This document shows, in pieces, positions 43,742-50,971 of a DNA stretch of 64,000 nt. Position 1 is the first letter of the stretch, and each line of letters begins with the position of its first letter. The DNA lies in the NCBI GenBank assembly GCA_016722075.1, contig JADKGW010000002.1, positions 62,001 to 126,000 of the forward strand, written 5' to 3'. Both the position numbers and the translations under genes were made by a program. The stretch is from Candidatus Kouleothrix ribensis (GTDB lineage: Bacteria; Chloroflexota; Chloroflexia; Chloroflexales; Roseiflexaceae). The notes under the pieces were generated by a model. The model ran no database searches. It saw nothing but the letters and a program-made list of their open reading frames with translations, and was not told the DNA's origin.

Positions 43742-45820
43742 CTATTTTACAGAGAAGCGGTCAACCTGTACGGGTACTGTGAACGCATTTGAGTAGGTCT
43801 TCATCCTGATGAAGCCCTTATCTGTGCTTGCACTGAACCTGCCAAGGCTTTCAGAGAAGTCCTCATAGTCGTAATACTTTTCTATTTCCTTCAACTCATC
43901 TACATTATTTAGATGCGCCACAAACCAATTCTGGGTATTCTTCAAAATATTCGAACTAATGGAACTTACTTCCTGTGTGGCATAGATAATACCAAGGTTT
44001 AGCTTGGCACCTTCTTTAGCGATGCGGTTGTATATTTGGCTAAGATTTCTATCCTCTTTTTTGGGAAAGAGATTATGCGCCTCTTCGAAATAGAGCTGGA
44101 TAAAGTTATTGCTCTTGGTGGCAATGAATTGCTGCATCGCATCCGAGAAAATGCGCTGGCATATTTTCTCAGAGTAAAGCCTAATTATATCCGGGTCTCC
44201 CTGCGAGAGGTCAGCAATAACGATTTTTCCTTGCCGGAGTAAATTCAGAATTTCAACCGCGTAGGGCTGCCCGACTGTTTCGGTGTGCAGTTCAAGTGCC
44301 CGCTTTAGGATAAGAAATCCTGTACAATCAGTGCTTTTTCCAGGCCCCGGCGTTCTCTTGCGCGTTAGCATTACAAGTAATGCTTTAAGGTCATCGTTAG
44401 CCCAATCTCTACCATCATGAGTTCTCTTGTAATCATCAAAAAAAGTAACACTCCTATCTCCTGTTGCATCCCAAACATAGCTAAACCACGAAACGGCCTG
44501 GTCGTATGTTATGCCTTTACTCGGATTAATATTATTGGCAATTGTATTGAGCGCAACTTCTCCAGGGAATTTAATCGTCTTGTCCTTATGAGAAAATCCG
44601 GCCGCGTGGAGGCAGCATTTGTACGCTGCGAGGCGTCGTTGTTGAGATGTTGACCACTTTTTCTTGGGCGCAGAATTCCCATTTCCCTGAACTGCTACGG
44701 CTGTATCTGCTTCCTCATCGTCAGTCTCATCGGATTTGGGCTCCTCGGCCAGCTGTATAGCGCGAAAATTATCTATATATCGTGCATCTTCATCTCGAAG
44801 GAGCGCGGATAAAAGTTCAAATCCAGAGTCAATATCTTCAAAGAAGTTAGTTTTCATTACGCGAAAACCGGGCTTATTGAGAATACTAAATCTAGTAACT
44901 TTGTCTTTATACATCTCAAATATAGCGGTGCCATCATCTTGCAGGTTGGCATTGGCGTACTCACCATTGATATCAAAGATAAGCTGTCCTACGGGATATT
45001 TAGGCGCATTTTGCTCCGTGAAAGGATTTGAAGCATTCGTGTCAAAAAGGTCATTGCCCTTTCCAAGCATATCCGGAGTAAAAACAGCCTGATTACTTAT
45101 CTCAACGGTTGCTTGGATTACCTTTTTTACAGTATTTGACTTACCTGTTCTGGTCATGCCAAATAAAGCGGTACGCTTACCAAGGAAATCCGATGGTGAA
45201 ACATATACCTTAACTTCTTTTTCTTCTTGTTCCTGAAAGCGCATACTAGAGCTATACCGTACTCGTCCAATACGAACATCCGACGACTGACCTGTGATAA
45301 CACTTCCCTCGCGGAAATTCACTATCAATTCCAAAATGTCGCCGGAGGGTTTAAAGACACTGTAATTGTGGGCACTATAAAAATTTTCAAGGTCTGCGCC
45401 AAAAACGAGCGCACCCTTCCTGTCTTTATAGAATGTTCCCAAAACACGGCACTCCAGTCCCGAGAAGCTGAACTCATATCGGGTGTACTCATCCAGCTGC
45501 GAAGTAGGGCCGCTTACTTGCAGATTGTCTTTATAGTATTCGACCATCGACTTTATAACATCCTGATCGGTTGGAAGTTTTGTAGGGCCGAGGGCACGCA
45601 ATAGCACAGCCTCTTGTTCGCTCTGTTCGTTGTCGTAAAAAGCAAGCAAGAAAGCTCCCTGCGGAATTCCGCGAACCCGCTGCTTGTGAGCATCGGCCAC
45701 CAGAATATGCGCCACTGCATAATCAAAGTAGAAAGGGTGGCCAACAAAAGCGGTCTTATCTAAAGAAAGCTTGAAAATATCGACAGAAGCAGCTCTTTTG
45801 AGTTGGTCAGACAAGCTCAT
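43742..45820 (-). CDS. HerA-type hexameric DNA-translocating ATPase
   Basis: 692 residues from ATG 45820 (GGAG upstream); a longer frame to 45928 runs into the methyltransferase gene. The N-terminal beta-barrel (HAS) domain is at residues 1-200. P-loop GMTRTGKSNTVKK is at 221-233, LIFDINGEYANANL follows as in HerA (DxxGEY), an acidic insertion (DETDDEEADTAVAV) lies near 365-380, Walker B LYFEEAHNLFP is at 576-586, and YATQEVSSISSNILKNTQN is the sensor region. HerA pumps DNA into or through NurA. It overlaps the methyltransferase by 14 nt, so the two are translationally coupled. Confidence 0.9.
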   Translation of the reverse strand: MSLSDQLKRAASVDIFKLSLDKTAFVGHPFYFDYAVAHILVADAHKQRVRGIPQGAFLLAFYDNEQSEQEAVLLRALGPTKLPTDQDVIKSMVEYYKDNLQVSGPTSQLDEYTRYEFSFSGLECRVLGTFYKDRKGALVFGADLENFYSAHNYSVFKPSGDILELIVNFREGSVITGQSSDVRIGRVRYSSSMRFQEQEEKEVKVYVSPSDFLGKRTALFGMTRTGKSNTVKKVIQATVEISNQAVFTPDMLGKGNDLFDTNASNPFTEQNAPKYPVGQLIFDINGEYANANLQDDGTAIFEMYKDKVTRFSILNKPGFRVMKTNFFEDIDSGFELLSALLRDEDARYIDNFRAIQLAEEPKSDETDDEEADTAVAVQGNGNSAPKKKWSTSQQRRLAAYKCCLHAAGFSHKDKTIKFPGEVALNTIANNINPSKGITYDQAVSWFSYVWDATGDRSVTFFDDYKRTHDGRDWANDDLKALLVMLTRKRTPGPGKSTDCTGFLILKRALELHTETVGQPYAVEILNLLRQGKIVIADLSQGDPDIIRLYSEKICQRIFSDAMQQFIATKSNNFIQLYFEEAHNLFPKKEDRNLSQIYNRIAKEGAKLNLGIIYATQEVSSISSNILKNTQNWFVAHLNNVDELKEIEKYYDYEDFSESLGRFSASTDKGFIRMKTYSNAFTVPVQVDRFSVK

Positions 45821-46832
45821 GAGTTTCTCCTTCAGGTGGTGTGTCTTGCAGTGGCGTTTTGGCTTGAGGTTGAGCGAGTTCAGAAAGCCGTATCTGAGAA
45901 TGCTTGAGGTATTCCTTGTTAGCCTCAATACCTACCCATCGCCGCCCAAGCTTTTCAGCACAAAAGCCAGTGGTGTTTGATCCTGCGAACGGGTCAAGCA
46001 CGAGGTCGTTTTCATCGGTTAGAAATTGTAAAAATATATCAACCAGCTGAAGAGGCATGCGAGCTGGATGCGTCTCAATACCCTGTTCTTTACAGTTTCT
46101 TTGGTAATAATCATTTGAGACTGTATGTGAAATGCTGAATGCATTGCCAGGAAGGCGCGTTTCTTCGTCGGGATTTATGGACTCTACCTCTATGACGTTA
46201 GGCATAATGCTGCCGCCATTATTGGTAAGAAAAGAGTTTTCACTGATGGTGTGTCCCGATGGTCTTCTGCCATGATTGTAATCCCCACGCTCCAGCATGT
46301 TAAGCGTAGACTGACTATAAGGTCGAAGAATTTTGCGGTTATTAGCCTTTGGTTTTTCAACCCGTGACATCCACCATAAATGAGTGTAGCTGTCATTAAG
46401 ACGTATTCGCTCTTTAGTAACCCACGGAGCGGGTGATGGTAAACGAGCAGGGTTATGGCAGATAAACTGTTGACATAGTTTCAATCCTGCACCCTCATAT
46501 TGGACAAATCGCAATAGTGCTTGTAGGGGGAGTAGTGATTGAATGGGTTTTCCAGGCTCCCACGCGTTACCAAGCTCAATAACGATTGAACCGGTTGGAG
46601 TAAGTAGTTGAGAGAAAATTGGTGCAAACGAGGCAAGCCATTCAGCATATGTTTCCCCATCTAGATTGCCGTAAGTCTTTTTTCGGTTGAGAGGAAACGG
46701 CGGCGATGTGAAGATAAGTTGAACCTGACCCCGTAGTGATGCGCCTACGGTCTTGGTTAGGATGTCCTCCGCCTTACCAATGTAATACCTTCCAAAGCTA
46801 GTTTTCTGTTTTGGATGTTTTAGGCGTGGCAT
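45807..46832 (-). CDS. Site-specific DNA methyltransferase, beta class
   Basis: 341 residues. Catalytic motif IV TSPPF at 42-46 precedes SAM-binding motif I DPFAGSNTTG at 280-289, the order of beta-class N4-cytosine or N6-adenine methyltransferases. Other motifs: GSIVIELGNAWEPG (motif VI-like), ETHPARMPLQLVDIFLQFL. The middle region (150-250) is probably the target-recognition domain. First gene of a five-gene operon with HerA, NurA and two unknown proteins. It is the only modification gene there, so it presumably marks host DNA against the HerA-NurA machine. Target sequence not predictable. Confidence 0.9.
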   Translation of the reverse strand: MPRLKHPKQKTSFGRYYIGKAEDILTKTVGASLRGQVQLIFTSPPFPLNRKKTYGNLDGETYAEWLASFAPIFSQLLTPTGSIVIELGNAWEPGKPIQSLLPLQALLRFVQYEGAGLKLCQQFICHNPARLPSPAPWVTKERIRLNDSYTHLWWMSRVEKPKANNRKILRPYSQSTLNMLERGDYNHGRRPSGHTISENSFLTNNGGSIMPNVIEVESINPDEETRLPGNAFSISHTVSNDYYQRNCKEQGIETHPARMPLQLVDIFLQFLTDENDLVLDPFAGSNTTGFCAEKLGRRWVGIEANKEYLKHSQIRLSELAQPQAKTPLQDTPPEGETHELV

Positions 46833-47218
46833 TGCCGTCCTTGCATAGACTGCGGTGCTTTTTGGTTAAGGCTTTTAGACTACGGCTAGACTCGAAGAAC
46901 CATATGAACTGGATTATACAATTAGAGTCAATGATGTGAGTGAAAGTTTCTTAATAGATATAGAGGCAGTTTTAACAACAGGCTAAGCCGGGGCCTATAA
47001 CGCCCGTTATGGGAAGTAGAAAACTCTTTTCTAACCCGATGTTTTCCAGCCGCGTAATCAAGCACACTATGGGTATCCCAGAAAGCAGCCTCTTCCTCCA
47101 TACTTGTAAAGACTGGCACCCGGCTTTTCTGGCCTTTATGGCAAACTGAAAAATTTACACACCTTGTTCTTCTTTGCACTGCTCCATGACCTTCACCCTC
47201 GTCTGATTAAACTTTCTT
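46833..47218. other. Control region of the defence operon, with antitoxin remnant
   Basis: Upstream of the methyltransferase. Most of it is occupied by the short frame at 46928-47179. No palindromic operator was found. A promoter for the operon must lie at about 46840-46930 on the minus strand, but no clear pair stands out. Confidence 0.4.
46928..47179 (-). pseudogene. CopG/BrnA-like antitoxin remnant
   Basis: 83-residue frame containing RVPVFTSMEEEAAFWDTHSV then LDYA, the N-terminal signature of CopG-type antitoxins (EEEAxFWxTHD). The ribbon-helix-helix part that normally follows is absent and the rest (RYRPRLSLLLKLPLYLLRNF) looks unrelated. Probably a truncated antitoxin gene with no toxin left beside it. 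Confidence 0.5.
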
Positions 47219-47650
47219 CTAGTGTGCCGACTGGACAAGTACCAGGAGCTGTGCTGGTGTCACGATAGCAACATCTCCTACTTGGCGTAGTACCAGCAGG
47301 TCTTGATCGCCGGTAACAAGATAGTCGGCCATGCCGATGGTGGCATAGGCAAGCAAGTAGTCATCTTTAACATCCCGCCCTACCCTGGGTATTTCATCGC
47401 GGATTTTCGGCACGATTTCTGCGACGGCAATGAGCGCAGCCATGGCCGCTTCGAGACTTTGAACAGTGAAGGCACGGGCTAAGTGTTTCTTGCGAATGAC
47501 GGTTGTGGCAAACTCCTCAACCACGTCCTCTGGCAGCAATAAAGTAAAAGCGCCTTGGAAGAGCTGTGCGAGTAAGGTTTGGATGGTTCCTTGATGGTCG
47601 GGTGAGAGGAGCGCGCTAATTAGAATATTCGTGTCTAAAAGAACCCGCAT
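47219..47650 (-). CDS. PIN-domain toxin
   Basis: 143-residue PIN nuclease of the COG1569 kind: MRVLLDTNILISALLSPDHQ (first Asp), LPEDVVEEFATTVIRKKHLA (Glu), GRDVKDDYLLAYATIGMADY (Asp pair) and LVTGDQDLLVLRQVGD (Asp). Likely an RNase toxin. Lies 6 nt downstream of a Phd/YefM antitoxin on the same strand: a second, independent toxin-antitoxin pair in the element. Confidence 0.88.
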   Translation of the reverse strand: MRVLLDTNILISALLSPDHQGTIQTLLAQLFQGAFTLLLPEDVVEEFATTVIRKKHLARAFTVQSLEAAMAALIAVAEIVPKIRDEIPRVGRDVKDDYLLAYATIGMADYLVTGDQDLLVLRQVGDVAIVTPAQLLVLVQSAH

Positions 47651-47656
47651 AGCACA

Positions 47657-48031
47657 TCAGGAGCGTTCAAAACGGACGCCTCGCTTCTCCTTGAGCATTT
47701 GGATAAATTCTTGACTGAACTCCTCTGCAACTTGTTCTGCTTGGTCGTCAGTCGTAATGTCTGAATTACGTGCGCGAATTGCTTCACGCGCCGCTCGAAG
47801 ACGCTCTAGCGCTTGCGCGCGACGTTGCTGCTTACGCAGTTCCTGCATCTCATCGTATGCCGCAACAGAAATGAGCACCGCTTTCGGTTGCCCATGACTT
47901 TCAATAATTACATCAGCCTCGGCACTGGCCACTAAGCCAATCATTTCGCTTAATTTTGCTTTTGCTTGTGCCGTTGAGATGGTTTTACTGGTTGTACCAG
48001 TATTCATAGATTTGGAAGTGTTGCTTAGCAT
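47657..48031 (-). CDS. Phd/YefM-type antitoxin
   Basis: 124 residues (or 116 from ATG 48007). The N-terminal Phd/YefM fold (TISTAQAKAKLSEMIGLVAS, DVIIESHGQPKAVLISVAAY) binds DNA as a dimer. The long charged C-terminal helix (QEFIQMLKEKRGVRFERS) presumably neutralises the adjacent PIN toxin. Probably represses its own promoter in the AT-rich region at 48032-48075. Confidence 0.85.
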   Translation of the reverse strand: MLSNTSKSMNTGTTSKTISTAQAKAKLSEMIGLVASAEADVIIESHGQPKAVLISVAAYDEMQELRKQQRRAQALERLRAAREAIRARNSDITTDDQAEQVAEEFSQEFIQMLKEKRGVRFERS

Positions 48032-48116
48032 TTTAGATTACTATTATAGATATAATTATGGTCATAATAGTAGTTGCGCATCGTTTCGTCAATAGCCAGT
48101 TCGTTAGTCCGCGTGC

Positions 48117-48131
48117 TATACTCACGGGAGA
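48117..48131 (+). promoter_or_regulatory. -10 element placing a leaderless start
   Basis: TATACT at 48117-48122 lies 8 nt before ATG 48131, so transcription would begin at or next to the start codon. No clear -35 is visible. Confidence 0.4.
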
Positions 48132-48505
48132 TGCCAGAACGACAACGAGGTCGAAACCCCAATCGACCCATCCCACCGCCCGAATACCGCCAAGCGGTAC
48201 GTTTCCCCGACGAGCCAACCTCTAATACGGCCTACGAACAGATGCGCCAGGTTATCTTTGATGAGGGTTGTGACCTCTCGCTCTATCGCGCCGCGCTCTT
48301 GCCAGATGTTATCTGGCATGTCCTGGTGCTGGGTCACCCTCCCGAGGAGCAAATACGCGAGCGTATCAATACCTCGCTTGCAGCTGGTGAAGCGGTCGAG
48401 CTTCCAGAGGAAGTGTGGCAAGTATTTCGCCTACGCCGGTTAGAGCAAATCAGCAGGGAGCCGTGGACTGAGCACCGGCACCTGGGCGGCAGAAAGCTGC
48501 GCTAG
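48131..48505 (+). CDS. Unknown 124-residue protein
   Basis: Basic N terminus (MPERQRGRNPNRPIPPPEYR) followed by a helical body (YEQMRQVIFDEGCDLSLYRA, PEEQIRERINTSLAAGEAVE, VWQVFRLRRLEQISREPWTE). No family recognised. The start at 48131 is preferred over the longer frame (48074) because a -10 box lies just before it. Overlaps the convergent HTH gene by 4 nt. Confidence 0.55.
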   Translation: MPERQRGRNPNRPIPPPEYRQAVRFPDEPTSNTAYEQMRQVIFDEGCDLSLYRAALLPDVIWHVLVLGHPPEEQIRERINTSLAAGEAVELPEEVWQVFRLRRLEQISREPWTEHRHLGGRKLR

Positions 48506-48735
48506 TCATCCGTGATTTCAATGAGATCACTGGGCGTGACCTGAAAGAAACGACATAAGGCTTCCAGCGAATCGTAGTCCAACCTTCGTAGCGGCGGTCC
48601 TTTTGGGTTGCCGTCGCTGGTGTTATGCCACAGTCGCCGGGCGGTGGACATACCTAAATTCGCCTCGCGCTGAAAGGTCGAGATATTCAGCCCGCGTGCC
48701 TCTGCTAGTTCGCGAACGCGTAATCGTACTGCCAT
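48502..48735 (-). CDS. Small XRE/HTH_26-type regulator
   Basis: 77 residues: VRLRVRELAEARGLNISTFQ, REANLGMSTARRLWHNTSDG, LDYDSLEALCRFFQVTPSDL. A minimal Cro/CI-like helix-turn-helix with the usual final helix. ATG 48735 is preferred over 48756. It is divergent from the membrane-protein pair at 48854-50556, and the palindromes at 48787-48862 between them are its likely operators. Confidence 0.82.
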   Translation of the reverse strand: MAVRLRVRELAEARGLNISTFQREANLGMSTARRLWHNTSDGNPKGPPLRRLDYDSLEALCRFFQVTPSDLIEITDD

Positions 48736-48786
48736 ACGCGCATCATACCATAGCAACGATTTATCGTTAGTAGTTCATCATTATCA

Positions 48787-48862
48787 GTCAACCGCTAGTG
48801 GTTGACCATTCGGAGAAGTTGTGCTACAATCAACCACTAATGATTTACCACTAGTGACGTAT
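48787..48862 (+). promoter_or_regulatory. Promoter with overlapping palindromic operator
   Basis: -35 TTGACC (48802-48807), 17-bp spacer, -10 TACAAT (48825-48830). A 20-bp near-palindrome, GTCAACC-GCTAGT-GGTTGAC at 48787-48806, covers the -35. Further half-sites CAACCACTA (48831-48839) and CCACTAGTG (48848-48856) follow the start region. Binding by the divergent HTH protein would block transcription. Confidence 0.75.
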
Positions 48863-49963
48863 AGCTACGGGGGTGACTATGGTTCCGCAAACCCCAACCT
48901 GGAGCGACGCGCGCCGACGTACCACTGCCATGAGCAGCTTAGACTGGGTAGCCTTGTTTTGTATTGTATTGGTGCATCGGTGCTGTTTTGGGGTGTCCTC
49001 TATTTCACACTCATTGCCCCGCCCATGCCGCAGCTTGCGCCACAAACCTTTGTTGCCATCGCACTTACCGTCATGACCGCGCTCATCATCCCACTCTTCT
49101 GGTCAATCCTGGTGCCAACCACGCCGGCTGGACAGCTGTTACAGAAGACCCAATGGGGCACCATCGGCTTCTGGGTTATTCTGGGCGGCGCACTGTATAT
49201 GACGTGGTATGCCAAGCTCTGGATTGGCTTGTGGTGGGCTAGCCAACAGATTATTGTGGACAATGGTCTTTCTGGAGCCGTCACCGTCTTCTGTCTGATC
49301 GGTTTTATCCTCGTCCCCTCTCTGGCGTGGACGGTGGTGACACCGGAGCGGTGGTTGATCCAAATCCACCAGGCACGGGAGGTCAGAAAGATTGAGCGGA
49401 TGCAGCAACTGGAAGACTTGTCGTACAAGGCGATGATTGCCCGCACGCGAGCAATTCTGAATGCGGAACTGGCCGGCACTGCCGCTTCGCGGATCCCCGA
49501 ACTGGCCGGGCTGCTTTTGGCCTCTGAAAGACTGGTGCATACCGCGCTTTATCAAGTCGCTCAAGGCTATAGCGCGATGTATAACGCCGAATTGCGCTTG
49601 GGGCTTGAAGCGGAGCCCGAGGTTGAGGAGCGCTACCGCAGCACGGTCAATCAACTGGTGACGGCGTACAAGGAAATCCCCAACGTGCAAGCAACAGCCC
49701 TCCCTGACTATCAAGAAGCTAGCGTCCCGGCACCAAAAGTAGCACAACCAGCACTTGCCCGCTTGAGCGCTCCGGCTCGTCAGAACTATATTGCTGCACG
49801 AAATGTTCTGGGCGATGGGGCTTGGATGCGCCGCGACCTTGAAAGCGCACTCTCCTGCCAGCATAGCGAGGCCTCAGAGCGGATCCGCGAGTGGAAAGCG
49901 GCCGGAATTGTGGTTGATGTTGCCGACCCCAAATGGCATTATCGGTTTACCGAAGTGAGGTAG
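48854..49963 (+). CDS. Unknown membrane protein
   Basis: About 369 residues from GTG 48854. Four predicted membrane helices in the first 160 residues (VLYCIGASVLFWGVLYFTLI, FVAIALTVMTALIIPLFWSI, TIGFWVILGGALYMTWYAKL, AVTVFCLIGFILVPSLAWTV), then a cytoplasmic helical part (ARTRAILNAELAGTAASRIP) ending in a small winged-helix-like tail (WMRRDLESALSCQHSEASER, then IREWKAAGIVVDV). The GTG at 48821 lies between promoter boxes and is rejected. Start is still uncertain. Paired with the next gene, 2 nt apart. Confidence 0.6.
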   Translation: MTYSYGGDYGSANPNLERRAPTYHCHEQLRLGSLVLYCIGASVLFWGVLYFTLIAPPMPQLAPQTFVAIALTVMTALIIPLFWSILVPTTPAGQLLQKTQWGTIGFWVILGGALYMTWYAKLWIGLWWASQQIIVDNGLSGAVTVFCLIGFILVPSLAWTVVTPERWLIQIHQAREVRKIERMQQLEDLSYKAMIARTRAILNAELAGTAASRIPELAGLLLASERLVHTALYQVAQGYSAMYNAELRLGLEAEPEVEERYRSTVNQLVTAYKEIPNVQATALPDYQEASVPAPKVAQPALARLSAPARQNYIAARNVLGDGAWMRRDLESALSCQHSEASERIREWKAAGIVVDVADPKWHYRFTEVR

Positions 49964-49965
49964 CC

Positions 49966-50556
49966 ATGAGTAGGTCAATACCGATCCGAGATGCGGCAGG
50001 CAACATTATTGCCATGCAGCAGGAGGCAGAAGCGCAGGATGCAGTCCAAGCCACCATGGCTGCCTCACTTCAGGCCGTCGGTGCCACTGCAAACACCGAG
50101 CCTCGCCGCGAGGCGGGCACGAAGCCACAGCCGCCTCCCTTGCCATCGCTGTTGCGTATCGCGCTGAGTGCTGCTGGAGTGTGCGTATGGGTCGCGGGGC
50201 TTGTCCTGCTTTCCGCACAAACACAGCATCCGAGTAGGATGCTCCCAACGGTCGTAGCAACCCAAACAGCCGCAAGCGCACCAGCACCTACACTGACTGC
50301 CACCGCTGCACCCGCGCCAACAACAGTACCGCCAGCGACTATCGCAGAGCCCACGCCGGGAGCAGCATTTTCTCCCCCGCCGCCAGCGCCCGCACCGCTC
50401 ACCTTCTGCGCTGACCAACGCACACTTTGGGGCGAGACGCATCAATGTGCCGCTACGCAAGCTGAGGCCGACGCGCTGGCTGACGCTGAAATCGGGAAGG
50501 TCAATGCAAACGGGCAGGCTACCGCAACAGCGCTCAAAGCGACGGCGACACGGTGA
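49966..50556 (+). CDS. Unknown single-pass membrane protein with Pro/Ala/Thr stalk
   Basis: 196 residues. A cytoplasmic N-terminal part (RDAAGNIIAMQQEAEAQDAV), one membrane helix (IALSAAGVCVWVAGLVLL), a low-complexity stalk rich in Ala, Pro and Thr, and a small extracytoplasmic end with two Cys (FCADQRTLWGETHQCAATQA). GAGG precedes ATG 49966; it begins 2 nt after the stop of the membrane protein, so the pair is co-transcribed. Function unknown; envelope-localised. Confidence 0.6.
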   Translation: MSRSIPIRDAAGNIIAMQQEAEAQDAVQATMAASLQAVGATANTEPRREAGTKPQPPPLPSLLRIALSAAGVCVWVAGLVLLSAQTQHPSRMLPTVVATQTAASAPAPTLTATAAPAPTTVPPATIAEPTPGAAFSPPPPAPAPLTFCADQRTLWGETHQCAATQAEADALADAEIGKVNANGQATATALKATATR

Positions 50557-50971
50557 GGAGACTATGGGCTGTTATTCAATTCGTTGACGAGGCATACGCG
50601 AATGAGAGCGAGCGACCCTTGGCGCGAGGGGTTTTGCGCTTCCGCTGAACGCTAGCAGCGGGTCCCTGCTCCATTGTCAACGGTGTGCCATCCCGCTCAG
50701 AACTCCCCGAACCCTACGGGCTGCCCCTTGGGGAGTTTTCGCGGGACGCTGCGCGCCATTTGACAACAGAACCTTTCCCGCTGCTGGGTCGCGTTTGCCG
50801 CAAAACCATGAGTGAGCGCCTGCGGGCCGCTTAAAGCGCTACATTCTGTGTGTAAAGGACATGATTACGGCAATTTCGCTTGACACAGTGAATATAATTT
50901 GGTGCAACAGCACCTCTTTTTTTCACTGTTGTGAGTAGCCTACTAATCAAGCAGTGTGAGGAGGAATCCCA
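50557..50971. other. Noncoding region upstream of the integrase
   Basis: No gene on either strand. Dominated by the nested inverted repeat at 50630-50807. Ends with GAGGAGG at 50959-50965, the ribosome site of the integrase. An attachment-site role is excluded because the core lies at the other end of the integrase gene. Confidence 0.5.
50630..50807. repeat. Four nested inverted repeats
   Basis: From outside in: GGTTTTGCG (50630-50638) with CGCAAAACC (50799-50807); AGCAGCGGG (50654-50662) with CCCGCTGCT (50777-50785); TTGTCAA (50674-50680) with TTGACAA (50760-50766); AACTCCCC (50701-50708) with GGGGAGTT (50730-50737). All four are perfect and collinear, giving one long interrupted hairpin of 178 bp. 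Possible structured RNA, origin (oriT/sso type) or MITE-like element. Confidence 0.8.

Noticed and set aside
48821..48853. GTG 48821 as start of the membrane protein
   Set aside because: It lies between the -35 and -10 boxes of a well-formed promoter, so it would not be in the transcript.
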